A stretch of DNA of 64,000 nucleotides from JASHVB01 sp035508435 (GTDB taxonomy: Bacteria > Pseudomonadota > Alphaproteobacteria > Acetobacterales > Acetobacteraceae), in the NCBI GenBank assembly GCA_035508435.1, contig DATJNA010000217.1, positions 1 to 64,000 of the forward strand, written 5' to 3'. Positions 1-7,654 of the stretch are shown in pieces. Numbering within the stretch: position 1 is the stretch's first letter; the number at the start of each line of letters is the position of its first letter. The notes beneath the pieces are model-generated. The model was not told where the DNA came from and ran no database searches. It saw nothing but the letters and a program-made list of their open reading frames with translations. A program made the translations under genes and the position numbers.

Positions 1-142
1 CCTTGATGTCGGCCTGGATGCCGGCGCCGCCCCCGGAATCGGAGCCCGCGATAGCAAGTACCCGGCCCTTCAGCAGTCTCTCGCGTGAGAGCGAACGACC
101 TGCGACGGGATCTGGCGTGGGTGAGGGCGAATCGGTCGGCAT
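1..142 (-). CDS. thiD: Hydroxymethylpyrimidine (phosphate) kinase ThiD, N-terminal part only
   Basis: The minus strand read from an ATG at 142 gives about 47 residues before the window ends. After a short Pro/Ser-rich leader comes VLAIAGSDSGGGAGIQADIK, the substrate- and nucleotide-binding start of ThiD-type ribokinase-fold kinases. ThiD phosphorylates HMP and HMP-P in the cytoplasm during thiamine pyrimidine synthesis. The rest of the gene lies outside the window. The leader before VLAIAGSD is about 25 residues, longer than in most ThiD proteins, so the true start could be a few codons further in. It lies on the same strand as and downstream of glmM, but a 270-bp gap filled with repeats separates them, so co-transcription is doubtful. 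Confidence 0.85.
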   Translation of the reverse strand, partial: MPTDSPSPTPDPVAGRSLSRERLLKGRVLAIAGSDSGGGAGIQADIK

Positions 143-257
143 GTCATGTCTTCCAACCATGGCCCGTTACCTCCCGACCTTTGCCCGCTATTTTCCAACG
201 TCGCCGGCCATCTTCCAACGTCGCCCGCAATTGTCGAAGCATGAGCCGCACATCACG

Positions 258-445
258 TGTCATTGGCGAGCGAAACGAAGCAATCCCGGTCGTTCCACCG
301 AGCGTCACTCGACTCGGATTGCTTCGCTACGCTGGCAATGACAGTGAAGATTGCTTCGCTTCGCTCGCAAATGACAGAGTCGGCACACGTGGAAAGAGGT
401 TGCTTCGCCCCGCTACGCTTCGCTCGCTGTCCTCGCAGTGACAGG
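258..445. repeat. Interspersed repeat cluster 1 (one inverted, three direct copies)
   Basis: An inverted copy at 258-285 is followed by direct copies at about 315-344, 346-376 and 396-445. Each runs from 'attgcttcg' or 'ggttgcttcg' to 'gcaatgacag' with small variations. The same sequence family recurs at 5337, 12436, 14808 and 19393, always with the inverted copy first, so the cluster can fold into a long hairpin. The last copy overlaps the 3' end of glmM. The stretch 143-257 just before it has no gene, only short iterations of 'ttccaacgtcgcc'. Confidence 0.85.
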
Positions 446-1801
446 GGTGCGATCGACGGCACCGGCGATCACACCGCACAACTCATCGACGATCCGGCCG
501 ATCGCGGCTTCGTCCTCGCCTTCCGCCATCACCCGCACCAGCGGCTCGGTACCACTCTCGCGGATCAGTAGCCGCCCGGCGCCGTTCAGTGAGGCCTCGG
601 CATCGGCGACCGCCTTCACCACTGCGGGGTGACGCAGCGGCGAAGGACCGGCGAAGCGTACATTCTTCAAACGCTGCGGCAGAGGGGTGAACAAGCGGCA
701 GACGTCACTGGCCGGCTTGCCTTGCGCGACGATCACCGCCAGCACCTGCAAGGCCGCCAGCAACCCGTCTCCGGTGGTGGCGAAATCGGACAGGATCACG
801 TGGCCGGATTGCTCGCCGCCGACATTGGCGCCCAGTTCGCGCATGCGCTCCGCCACGTAGCGATCGCCCACCTGGGTGCGGTGCAGCGCCAGGCCGGCAT
901 CTCGGAGGAACCGCTCCAGCCCAAGGTTCGACATCACGGTCGCGACGATACTGTCGCCTCGCAGCCGCCCCTCCTCGGCCCAGGAGCGGGCGATGAGTGC
1001 CAGAATCTGGTCGCCGTCGACCAGTTCGCCATGCTCGTCCGCCATCACCACGCGGTCGGCGTCGCCGTCGAGAGCGATGCCGAGCTGCGCGCCATGTTCC
1101 ACCACCTTGCTACAGAGATACTCGGGGGTGGTCGAACCGCAGCCCCGGTTGATGTTGAAGCCGTCGGGCGCGATGCCCTCGGTGACGACGGTGGCGCCGA
1201 GCTCCCACAGCACCGTGGGTGCGACGCGATAGGCCGCGCCGTTGGCGCAATCGACCACGATTTTCAGATCGTCCAGGCGCAGCCCGCGCGGGAAGCTCGC
1301 TTTGGCCGCCTCGATGTAGCGGCCGGCGGCGTCATCCAGGCGGGCGGCGCGGCCCAGCGCTTCGGGGGCGGCGAGGCGCGATGCGAAGCCGGTGTCCATC
1401 AGCGCCTCGATCTCGGCCTCGGTTTGATCGGACAGTTTCTCCCCGTCGGGGCCAAACAGCTTGATGCCGTTGTCCTCGAAGGGATTGTGTGAGGCGGAGA
1501 TCATCACGCCCAGATCGGCGCGCAGGCTGCGCGTGAGCATTGCGACGGCGGGCGTCGGCAGCGGGCCAAGCAATGTGACGTCCATGCCAGCGCCGATAAA
1601 ACCGGCGGTCAGCGCCGGCTCCAGCATGTAGCCGGAGAGGCGCGTGTCCTTGCCGATCACCACCCGGTGGCGGTGATTGCCGCGGGTAAACAGCAGGCCC
1701 GCGGCCTGGCCAAGTCGCAGGGCGGTGCCGGCGGTCATCGGGTCGGTATTCGCCTTGCCGCGGATGCCGTCGGTGCCGAACAGGCGTCTTGATTTGGACA
1801 T
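413..1801 (-). CDS. glmM: Phosphoglucosamine mutase GlmM
   Basis: This 462-residue cytoplasmic enzyme interconverts glucosamine-6-phosphate and glucosamine-1-phosphate, leading to UDP-GlcNAc for peptidoglycan and LPS. The N-terminus RRLFGTDGIRGKAN is the GlmM signature. The catalytic phosphoserine loop ISASHNP lies at about residues 101-107, the metal-binding loop DGDADR near residue 245, and the sugar-phosphate loop RESGTEPLVRVM near the C-terminus. Length is normal or slightly long. The last ten or so residues (PVTARTASEA) and the stop codon are encoded by a copy of the interspersed repeat, so the C-terminus looks to have been replaced or extended. folP ends 71 bp upstream on the same strand; a folP-glmM order is common in bacteria and suggests one transcript. 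Confidence 0.97.
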   Translation of the reverse strand: MSKSRRLFGTDGIRGKANTDPMTAGTALRLGQAAGLLFTRGNHRHRVVIGKDTRLSGYMLEPALTAGFIGAGMDVTLLGPLPTPAVAMLTRSLRADLGVMISASHNPFEDNGIKLFGPDGEKLSDQTEAEIEALMDTGFASRLAAPEALGRAARLDDAAGRYIEAAKASFPRGLRLDDLKIVVDCANGAAYRVAPTVLWELGATVVTEGIAPDGFNINRGCGSTTPEYLCSKVVEHGAQLGIALDGDADRVVMADEHGELVDGDQILALIARSWAEEGRLRGDSIVATVMSNLGLERFLRDAGLALHRTQVGDRYVAERMRELGANVGGEQSGHVILSDFATTGDGLLAALQVLAVIVAQGKPASDVCRLFTPLPQRLKNVRFAGPSPLRHPAVVKAVADAEASLNGAGRLLIRESGTEPLVRVMAEGEDEAAIGRIVDELCGVIAGAVDRTPVTARTASEA

Positions 1802-1872
1802 CCGGTCTCCGTCACAGTCTCGGGGTGGTAAGACGGGTGTAGCGCGTCCGCACCCCGGCGGGGAAGGAATCG

Positions 1873-2748
1873 TCAGGCTGGCTGGGTCAAGGCTGACCAG
1901 ACCTTGATGGCTTGCACCGTCGCCGCCACGTCATGCACACGCAAGATGTGTGCGCCACGGGAGAGCGCGAATAATCCGGCGGCAATGGAGCCGGGAAAGC
2001 GCTGCCGCGGGTCCGGTTCCTCGCCGATGCGTCCGATGAAGGACTTGCGCGAGACGCCGACCACGATGGGACGGCGCAACACATTCAGCTCCGGCAGGCG
2101 GCGCAGCAGTTCCAGCGAGTGCGGGGCGAGCTTGGCGAAGCCGACGCCGGGGTCGATGGCGATGGCGTCGCGGGCGATGCCGGCCGCTTCGGCGGCTTCG
2201 ATGCGGGCGGCAAGTTCGTCGCTCACCTCGCGGGCAAGGTCGGTGTAGACCGCGCGGGCATTCATCGTGGCGGGCTCGCCGCGCATGTGCATCAGGATCA
2301 CCGGGCAACGTCGCGCCGCCACCAACGGTGCGGCGGCGCAATCGTGGGTCAGCGCCGAGATGTCGTTCACGATCGCGGCTCCGGCATCGAGTGCCGCCGC
2401 CATGGTGGCGGCGTTGCGCGTGTCGATCGAGACGCGCAGCCCGGCGCCAGCCAGGCCGCTGATGACGGGGAGGACACGGGCTTGTTCCTCCGCGGCGGAG
2501 ACGGGGGAAGCGCCGGGGCGGCTACTCTCGCCTCCCACGTCGATGAAGTCGGCGCCGGCCGCGGCCATGGCCTGCCCTGCCGCGATGGCGTCGCCTGGGT
2601 TCGGGTAGTGGCCGCCGTCGCTGAAACTGTCCGGCGTGACGTTCAGCACGCCCATCACACGCGGACGGTCCAGCGACAGACCGGCCCAGGCGCCCCGGAA
2701 ACCTGCCCCGCCCCGCGCGCGGGAACGGCCGACCCCGTCGTCAGGCAC
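1873..2748 (-). CDS. folP: Dihydropteroate synthase FolP
   Basis: FolP condenses p-aminobenzoate with dihydropterin pyrophosphate in folate synthesis and is the sulfonamide target. Visible motifs are VMGVLNVTPDSFSDGG (the pterin-binding start of the TIM barrel), SIDTRNAATMAAALDAG, VNDISAL, and VGVSRKSFIG near the C-terminus. An in-frame ATG at 2859 would give 328 residues, but that start lies inside the upstream acetyltransferase gene and its extra residues look like frame shadow. The GTG at 2748 overlaps the end of that gene by eight bases and gives 291 residues, closer to the usual length. It lies between the acetyltransferase and glmM on the same strand, probably one operon. Confidence 0.95.
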   Translation of the reverse strand: MPDDGVGRSRARGGAGFRGAWAGLSLDRPRVMGVLNVTPDSFSDGGHYPNPGDAIAAGQAMAAAGADFIDVGGESSRPGASPVSAAEEQARVLPVISGLAGAGLRVSIDTRNAATMAAALDAGAAIVNDISALTHDCAAAPLVAARRCPVILMHMRGEPATMNARAVYTDLAREVSDELAARIEAAEAAGIARDAIAIDPGVGFAKLAPHSLELLRRLPELNVLRRPIVVGVSRKSFIGRIGEEPDPRQRFPGSIAAGLFALSRGAHILRVHDVAATVQAIKVWSALTQPA

Positions 2749-3298
2749 GCAAATGCTCTGGAATGCGCAGACCCAGCCGTGTGGGGACGTTCCACACCTC
2801 CCGCACCTGGCGGAGCGCACGGAAGCCGGCACGGAGATAGGTGGGAAGCGCGCGGGCATGGTCCGCCGTGCAGGTGTTCACCGTCATCCCCCGGGCACCC
2901 TGGCGCCAGACCGTATCTACCGCCTGGCGCAGGAACGCATAGCCGATGCCGGTGCCGATCGCCCACGGCATCAGACCGAAATAGCTGAGGTTCACGTCCG
3001 GCCAGTAGCGTGCGTCCAACTCGAAGAAGCCGGCCGGCTCGCCCCGCCCATACAGAGTGTGGATTGACACCACCGGGTCGCGCAGCAGCGCGTCCAGTTC
3101 TTCGTCGGGCGTCGTGCGGCGCAGCCACCAGACGTAGTCAGCGCCGACCGTGTTGTAGAGGTAGCGGTAGAACGCCACGCTCGGAACCTCGGCGCGCACC
3201 GCCTGCCAGCCGGGCGGCAAGGCGGGCGCCGTCTCCGCTGGGCGACGGTCCATCCGCAGGAAGGTCACAGTGACGCTGACGCGCACCACCGGTTCCAT
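2741..3298 (-). CDS. GNAT-family N-acetyltransferase
   Basis: The product of 185 residues has the GNAT layout: a beta-rich N-terminal half (PVVSIHTLYGRGEPAGFFEL), an acyl-CoA pyrophosphate loop resembling the family motif at GTGIGYAFLRQAVD, and the late segment MTVNTCTADHARALPTYLRA, typical of where CoA exits. It probably acetylates a small molecule or an N-terminus; the substrate cannot be read from sequence. An ATG at 3322 is also open, but the purine-rich 'caggggga' followed by ATG at 3298 gives the better ribosome site. The gene overlaps the GTG start of folP, so the two are probably translationally coupled. Confidence 0.85.
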   Translation of the reverse strand: MEPVVRVSVTVTFLRMDRRPAETAPALPPGWQAVRAEVPSVAFYRYLYNTVGADYVWWLRRTTPDEELDALLRDPVVSIHTLYGRGEPAGFFELDARYWPDVNLSYFGLMPWAIGTGIGYAFLRQAVDTVWRQGARGMTVNTCTADHARALPTYLRAGFRALRQVREVWNVPTRLGLRIPEHLRA

Positions 3299-3405
3299 CC
3301 TGATTGCTCCCCCTGATCGCATGGAGAGCCAGCCTATCCCATGGCTGATCCGCGCGGAAGCAGAGCGTTGAGGGCCGGCGGCGCAAAGGCAAGAAGAGGT
3401 GCCCG

Positions 3406-4206
3406 GTGATCAACGATCCGTTCATCTTTCCGCGCTACCTTCTGGGGATGCTCCGCCTGCTGCCTGCGCTTTTGCTCTGCCTTGCCGCCGTGGCGGCGCG
3501 CGCCGAACCGATCCCCGAGCCACCGGATCAGGCGCCCGGCTTGCAGTGCCGCCAGGCTATCGCCATGGCTGCCCGCGCCCATGATGTCCCCGCCAGCCTG
3601 ATGGCCGCCGTCGGACGGGTAGAGAGTGGGCGACGGGACCCGACCAGCGGCACCTGGCACCCGTGGCCATGGACCGTGGACGCCGATGGCCAAGGCACGT
3701 TCTATGACACCAAGGCACAGGCCATCGCCGCGGTAACGGCGCTGCAGGCGCGCGGCATGCGGTCGATCGACGTCGGCTGCATGCAGGTCAACCTGATGCA
3801 GCACCCCAACGCCTTCACCAGCCTCGATCAGGCTTTCGATCCGGCGGCGAATGCCGACTACGCCGCACGGTTCCTGGTCGAGCTGCGCGCCCAGACCGGT
3901 TCCTGGCCGCAGGCCACCGCGCTCTACCATTCCGCAACGCCCACTCTCGGCGCGGAATACGAGCAACGGGTGATGGCCGCCTGGCCAGAGGAGCAGCGGC
4001 TGGCGGGCGACGGCCCCTTGCTCTCGATGGCGCGCAACTGGAGCACACCGTTCTCCGGTGGGCTGTTCCCGCCGCCGGTACGGCGGGAGGTGGCCGCCCG
4101 TGTCGTCGTTCCGGCATTGACTGGGGCGCCGGTGCCGTCCGGCCGCGGCCTGGACGCCTACCGCGCTGCGCCAGTGATCCTGGGTTGGCGACGCCGCAGC
4201 GGCTGA
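3406..4206 (+). CDS. Exported lytic transglycosylase (SLT-type lysozyme fold)
   Basis: The protein (266 residues) starts with a signal peptide: a hydrophobic run LLPALLLCLAAVAARA ending near residue 33. The mature part is an SLT/lysozyme-like domain with the catalytic glutamate in VGRVESGR (about residue 73), and VGCMQVNLMQHP and ATALYHSATP at the positions of the conserved GLMQ and YN-type motifs. Such enzymes cleave the glycan chains of peptidoglycan in the periplasm. A GTG at 3406 preceded by 'aagaggt' six bases upstream is taken as the start; an ATG at 3448 is the alternative and would shorten the signal peptide. The Pro-rich C-terminal tail is probably unstructured. Confidence 0.85.
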   Translation: MINDPFIFPRYLLGMLRLLPALLLCLAAVAARAEPIPEPPDQAPGLQCRQAIAMAARAHDVPASLMAAVGRVESGRRDPTSGTWHPWPWTVDADGQGTFYDTKAQAIAAVTALQARGMRSIDVGCMQVNLMQHPNAFTSLDQAFDPAANADYAARFLVELRAQTGSWPQATALYHSATPTLGAEYEQRVMAAWPEEQRLAGDGPLLSMARNWSTPFSGGLFPPPVRREVAARVVVPALTGAPVPSGRGLDAYRAAPVILGWRRRSG

Positions 4207-4271
4207 GCCTCTCCTGGTCTGGCGGTGCTCTGTCGCGCTGCCGTCCCGCTTATGCTACAGCGGTCGCCACC

Positions 4272-4544
4272 ATGACCCTGTCCCCCCGAGCCCTGCAGGC
4301 CATCCTGCGCCTGGTGGATGCCGACGGCGCCACGCAGCGCCTCGCCATGGAGGTGATCGCCCAGCCGCGTTCGCAACGCGAGGGGTGGATCCGTGGCCTG
4401 GGCGAACTGTATCGCGCCGGCGTTGCCGACTCCGGCCACTCGGCGCAAACCGCCGGCCGGCTCGCCGACCTGCTGGAAGCGCGGCTGCGTGACCGAGTCG
4501 CGGAGATCGAGCTGCGCGGTGGCGGAACCGTCGGTACGGCATGA
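4272..4544 (+). CDS. Small conserved-looking protein of unknown function (90 aa)
   Basis: The 90-residue product begins MTLSPRALQAILRLVDADG and is predicted mostly helical, with alternating charged and aliphatic residues in the second half (LADLLEARLRDRVAEIELRGGG). No signal peptide or membrane segment is visible and no motif was recognised. It sits between the transglycosylase and a DUF3126 gene on the same strand, 23 bp ahead of the latter, so it is probably the first or middle gene of a small operon. The start at 4272 fits the end of the preceding gene better than an upstream ATG at 4185, which would overlap it. Function unknown. Confidence 0.6.
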   Translation: MTLSPRALQAILRLVDADGATQRLAMEVIAQPRSQREGWIRGLGELYRAGVADSGHSAQTAGRLADLLEARLRDRVAEIELRGGGTVGTA

Positions 4545-4567
4545 CCGTTTGAGCGAAAGAGAATGCG

Positions 4568-4783
4568 ATGATGAAGCCGTCGGACATTGCCAGGGTCGAG
4601 AGCTATCTCCGTAGTACGCTGGGGAGCGACAGGATCCGCATCGAGGCCCCCAAGACCCGTGGCGCCTCTGTGGAGGTCCGCGCGGGCAGGGAATTCATCG
4701 GCACGCTGCATCGCGACGACGAGGACGGCGAAATCTCATACTCACTGCACATCACCATCCTTGAGGAAGACCTGCCCGCATGA
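4568..4783 (+). CDS. DUF3126 family protein
   Basis: A 71-residue protein, MMKPSDIARVESYLRSTLG..., ending in the acidic ITILEEDLPA. Length, the early helix, the central REFIGTLHRDDEDGE and the final beta-strand match DUF3126, a small family common in alphaproteobacteria with no established function. A purine-rich 'gaaagaga' precedes the ATG; the start could be either of two adjacent ATGs (4568 or 4571). A 17-bp piece of its 3' end (4759-4775) is repeated 60 bp downstream, indicating a small local duplication just after the gene. Confidence 0.8.
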   Translation: MMKPSDIARVESYLRSTLGSDRIRIEAPKTRGASVEVRAGREFIGTLHRDDEDGEISYSLHITILEEDLPA

Positions 4784-4835
4784 ACGATCCTGCGGGACGA
4801 TCTGCGCGCCAGAACACGCCTTGAGGAAGACCTGC
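4759..4835. repeat. 17-bp direct repeat at the end of the DUF3126 gene
   Basis: 'ccttgaggaagacctgc' occurs at 4759-4775, coding for the last residues of the DUF3126 protein, and identically at 4819-4835 outside the gene. The 60-bp period is consistent with a past tandem duplication of the gene's end. Confidence 0.8.
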
Positions 4836-4895
4836 GCCGCCTGACGGCGGGACACTGCCCTTTGGCCGCTCGGCGCGCCGGCGCATGTCATTGGT

Positions 4896-5336
4896 ATGGC
4901 ACTGACTGATGCGCATGACCGTGGGCGACACCTGAAACTGATTGGGCCGGAGGCGGCGGCGGACGCCATCCGGCACCGTTTCGGCGGCGGCCAGCCTGGT
5001 CTCGGCGTCATCGCCACGGCCATCGCGCTCAGGGCGCTGAAATACGCCGAGCAAGTGCTGATGACGGGACCGCGCGGCACCGCCGCGGTCACTTTCTCTG
5101 GCGCTGGAGCAAACGAGCAAACGCCGCATGCGATGCGCTCGGCGCACAGTTCCGTGCTGCGCTCGCGCGAGGTTGCACTGGCCGCCGATGGCACGGCGCG
5201 CATCGTCTGTCACGGCTGCTATCGCGGCCGCTGTCCGCAATGGTCGTCTGATCTGGTGGAGACCGTGTCGGCACCGCCCGAGGTCGCCCGCGTCGAATGC
5301 TCGGATGCCGATGAGCGCTGCTTCGTTGGGACGCTT
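4896..5336 (+). pseudogene. Possible orphan coding fragment upstream of the aldehyde dehydrogenase
   Basis: Between the DUF3126 gene and the aldehyde dehydrogenase start, one plus-strand frame stays open from an ATG at 4896 and runs straight into the dehydrogenase. Up to about 5336 it reads like protein, with GC-rich third positions and helical stretches such as GPEAAADAIRHRFGGG and TAIALRALKYAEQVLMTGP. It then enters an interspersed repeat cluster. No family was recognised. It may be a hypothetical gene whose 3' end was lost to repeat insertion, or simply open high-GC DNA. The rest of the gap, 4784-4895 and 5436-5567, shows no gene. Confidence 0.25.
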
Positions 5337-5435
5337 GTGATGGCGAGCCGGCAAAGCAATCTCGTTCGGATTGTGCACGATTGGTTCGCGCGTCACGTGA
5401 CCGAGGTTGCTTCGGTGCTTCGCGTCTCGCAATCA
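5337..5435. repeat. Interspersed repeat cluster 2 (one inverted, one direct copy)
   Basis: An inverted copy at 5337-5364 ('gatggcgag...caatctcg') is followed after about 37 bp by a direct copy at 5402-5435 ('gaggttgcttcgg...cgcaatcac'). Both are degenerate relative to cluster 4. The inverted-then-direct arrangement is the same as in the other clusters. Confidence 0.7.
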
Positions 5436-5567
5436 CATTTGGCGGGTCGCGATGACGTTCGGCGCTGCACGCCTCGCAAGATAGGAAGGCGGCCGCGTAC
5501 CGGTTTCCCCTGTCCAACCGCCGCGCTACATCGCGGCTCCGACCTTGAGCCAAGGAGCACGAAGATC

Positions 5568-7001
5568 ATGTACCCGAACGTCTCGCTGCTGATCGATGGC
5601 CAATGGACCGCTGCCACCGGGGGCCGCGTCCTGGAAGTTCTCAATCCCGCGACCGGCGATGTGAATGGCACCGTCGCGCATGCCGATCGCGCCGACCTCG
5701 ACCGGGCCCTGGCAGCCGCCGAGAAAGGCTTCCACGTCTGGCGCAAGGTGTCCGCGTTCGACCGCAGCAAGCTCATGCGTAAGGCCGCCAACCTGCTGCG
5801 TGAGCGCGCCGACGAGATCGCGCGCATCATGACCATGGAGCAAGGCAAGCCGCTCGTGGAGGCGAAGGGCGAGACGCTCGCTGGCGCCGACGTGATCGAC
5901 TGGTTCGCCGAGGAAGCCCGTCGCGCCTATGGCCGCGTCGTACCCGCGCGCGCCGAGGGCATTTACCAACTCGTGATCAAGGAGCCTGTCGGTCCGGTGG
6001 CGGCATTTACGCCGTGGAACTTCCCGATCAATCAGGTGGTGCGGAAACTGTCCGCGGCGGTCGCGACCGGGTGCTCCATCATCGTCAAGGCGCCGGAGGA
6101 AACCCCCGCTTCGCCGGCCGAACTGATCCGCTGCTTCGTCGATGCCGGCGTGCCGGCGGGCGTGGTGAACCTTGTTTATGGCGTGCCGGCCGAGATCTCC
6201 GAATATCTCATTCCGCATCCTGTGATCCGGAAGATCTCCTTCACCGGATCGACCGCGGTGGGCAAGCATCTCGCCGCGCTGGCGGGGGCGCATATGAAGC
6301 GCGCGACGATGGAACTGGGTGGCCATGCGCCGGCGATCGTGTTTGACGACGCCGACGTGGACACCGCGAGCAAGTTGCTGGCAGCGAACAAGTTCCGCAA
6401 TGCCGGGCAGGTCTGTATCTCGCCTACGCGCTTCCTGATCCAACAGCGGGTCTATGACCAGTTCGTCGATCAGTTCGTTGGCCACGCCAAGAAAGTGAAG
6501 GTCGGTGATGGGCTGGCGCAGGGCACCACGATGGGCCCGCTGGCGAATACGCGTCGCGTGACGGCGATGGACGCCTTCATCGCCGATGCGGTGCAGCACG
6601 GCGCGACCGTGCGGACCGGCGGCAACCGTATTGGTAACAAGGGCAACTTCTTCGAACCGACCGTGCTGACCGACGTGCCCAAGGCTGCACGGGTGATGAA
6701 CGAGGAGCCGTTCGGCCCACTGGCAGTGATCGCGCCATTCCACGATTTTGAGGAGGTGGTGACCGAAGCGAACCGACTGCCATATGGGCTTGCTTCCTAT
6801 GCCTACACGCGTTCGGCGAAGACTGCGACAGCGATCGCCGCAGCGGTAGAGTCGGGCATGATGTCGATCAACCATCACGGGCTGGCGCTGCCGGAAGTAC
6901 CGTTCGGTGGTGTGAAGGATTCAGGTTACGGCTCGGAAGGAGGGTTGGAGGCGATCGAAGCCTATCTGGTGACAAAGTTCGTGTCGCAGGCTGGGCTTTA
7001 G
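5568..7001 (+). CDS. NAD(P)-dependent aldehyde dehydrogenase, succinate-semialdehyde dehydrogenase type
   Basis: A cytoplasmic aldehyde dehydrogenase of 477 residues. It has the nucleotide-binding AFTPWNFPINQVVRKLSAAVATG segment, KAPEETP, the catalytic base Glu in ATMELGGHAP (about residue 249) and the nucleophile Cys in NAGQVCISPTRF (about residue 283), correctly spaced. VGPVAAFTPWNFP and SFTGSTAVGKHLAALAG resemble the GabD branch, so a semialdehyde substrate is likely but not certain. The frame is open far upstream, but the ATG at 5568 with 'aaggag' at 5552-5557 and the family-typical N-terminus MYPNVSLLIDGQW fix the start. It seems to be a single-gene unit; the next gene, hupB, has its own promoter candidate. 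Confidence 0.92.
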   Translation: MYPNVSLLIDGQWTAATGGRVLEVLNPATGDVNGTVAHADRADLDRALAAAEKGFHVWRKVSAFDRSKLMRKAANLLRERADEIARIMTMEQGKPLVEAKGETLAGADVIDWFAEEARRAYGRVVPARAEGIYQLVIKEPVGPVAAFTPWNFPINQVVRKLSAAVATGCSIIVKAPEETPASPAELIRCFVDAGVPAGVVNLVYGVPAEISEYLIPHPVIRKISFTGSTAVGKHLAALAGAHMKRATMELGGHAPAIVFDDADVDTASKLLAANKFRNAGQVCISPTRFLIQQRVYDQFVDQFVGHAKKVKVGDGLAQGTTMGPLANTRRVTAMDAFIADAVQHGATVRTGGNRIGNKGNFFEPTVLTDVPKAARVMNEEPFGPLAVIAPFHDFEEVVTEANRLPYGLASYAYTRSAKTATAIAAAVESGMMSINHHGLALPEVPFGGVKDSGYGSEGGLEAIEAYLVTKFVSQAGL

Positions 7002-7101
7002 CCGCGATACGCGGTGGCTGTACCCACCCGCCGTTGTGCCGCGGCGGCGGGCGGGTGCGGAAAGCCGTCGATGCCACGTCGCTTTTTGCTAAAAAATCCA
7101 T

Positions 7102-7130
7102 TTGACAGGCTGGCGCGTCGTCGGCGACAT
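7102..7130 (+). promoter_or_regulatory. Candidate promoter for hupB
   Basis: A perfect TTGACA at 7102-7107 is followed after 17 bp by 'cgacat' (7125-7130), a poor -10. It is the only -35-like element in the 262-bp gap before hupB. The -10 match is weak, so the exact promoter is uncertain. Confidence 0.35.
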
Positions 7131-7263
7131 CGGTAGAACCGTTGCAACGACGCGGCGAATCGACACTCCATCTTGGCGTGGCGCCGTGACCAGGGGAGAC
7201 GCGGTGGCGATGGTCTAGGTTGGGGGCGCCGCGTTAGGGACGCCGCGAACATAAGGAGAGAAC

Positions 7264-7533
7264 ATGTCGAAAGCCTTTCTTGCCCAGGTGATCCAGGATT
7301 CTGCCGAGCTCACCGGCGCGGCAGCCAACCGCACCGCTGGTGCGCTGATGGACGCCATCGTCAAGGAACTGAAGAAGTCGGGCAAATTCACGCTGCCGAG
7401 CTTTGGCACGTTTACCGTGCGCAAGACCAAGGCGCGCAAGGGTTTGAATCCGCGCACCGGTGAATCGATCAAGGTGAAGGCCGGCAAGACCGTGCGGTTC
7501 AAGGCATCGCCGACGCTGAAGAAGGCGGTCTGA
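7264..7533 (+). CDS. hupB: HU-family DNA-binding protein
   Basis: An 89-residue histone-like protein with the standard HU fold: two helices, then the beta-arm segment FTLPSFGTFTVRKTKARKGLNPRTGE, which includes the GFGTF-like turn and the Asn-Pro that intercalates into DNA, and a basic C-terminus ending LKKAV. Length is exactly that of HU. HU dimers bend and compact DNA non-specifically and act in replication and recombination. The start is fixed by 'aaggagag' just before the ATG at 7264. A strong intrinsic terminator follows at 7562, so it is transcribed alone. Confidence 0.95.
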   Translation: MSKAFLAQVIQDSAELTGAAANRTAGALMDAIVKELKKSGKFTLPSFGTFTVRKTKARKGLNPRTGESIKVKAGKTVRFKASPTLKKAV

Positions 7534-7561
7534 TCCACCCAGCGGCGCCGAGACCAGTGGC

Positions 7562-7594
7562 AGCCAGGCCGTGAGCAACGCGCCTGGCTTTTTT
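7562..7594 (+). terminator. Rho-independent terminator after hupB
   Basis: An eight-base-pair perfect stem, agccaggc (7562-7569) with gcctggct (7582-7589), encloses a 12-nt loop and runs into six T residues. It lies 29 bp after the hupB stop codon. Confidence 0.9.
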
Positions 7595-7654
7595 CTGTCC
7601 GAGTGCAAGCCCGAGCCCTCGTGACAGGGGACCTTGTTCGTGCGGGGATCGCCT

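Noticed and set aside
3..441. Plus-strand open frames at the left edge
   Set aside because: They are antisense to thiD and glmM or run through repeat copies.
5526..6878. 450-codon minus-strand open frame opposite the aldehyde dehydrogenase
   Set aside because: Antisense to intact catalytic motifs; no family features.
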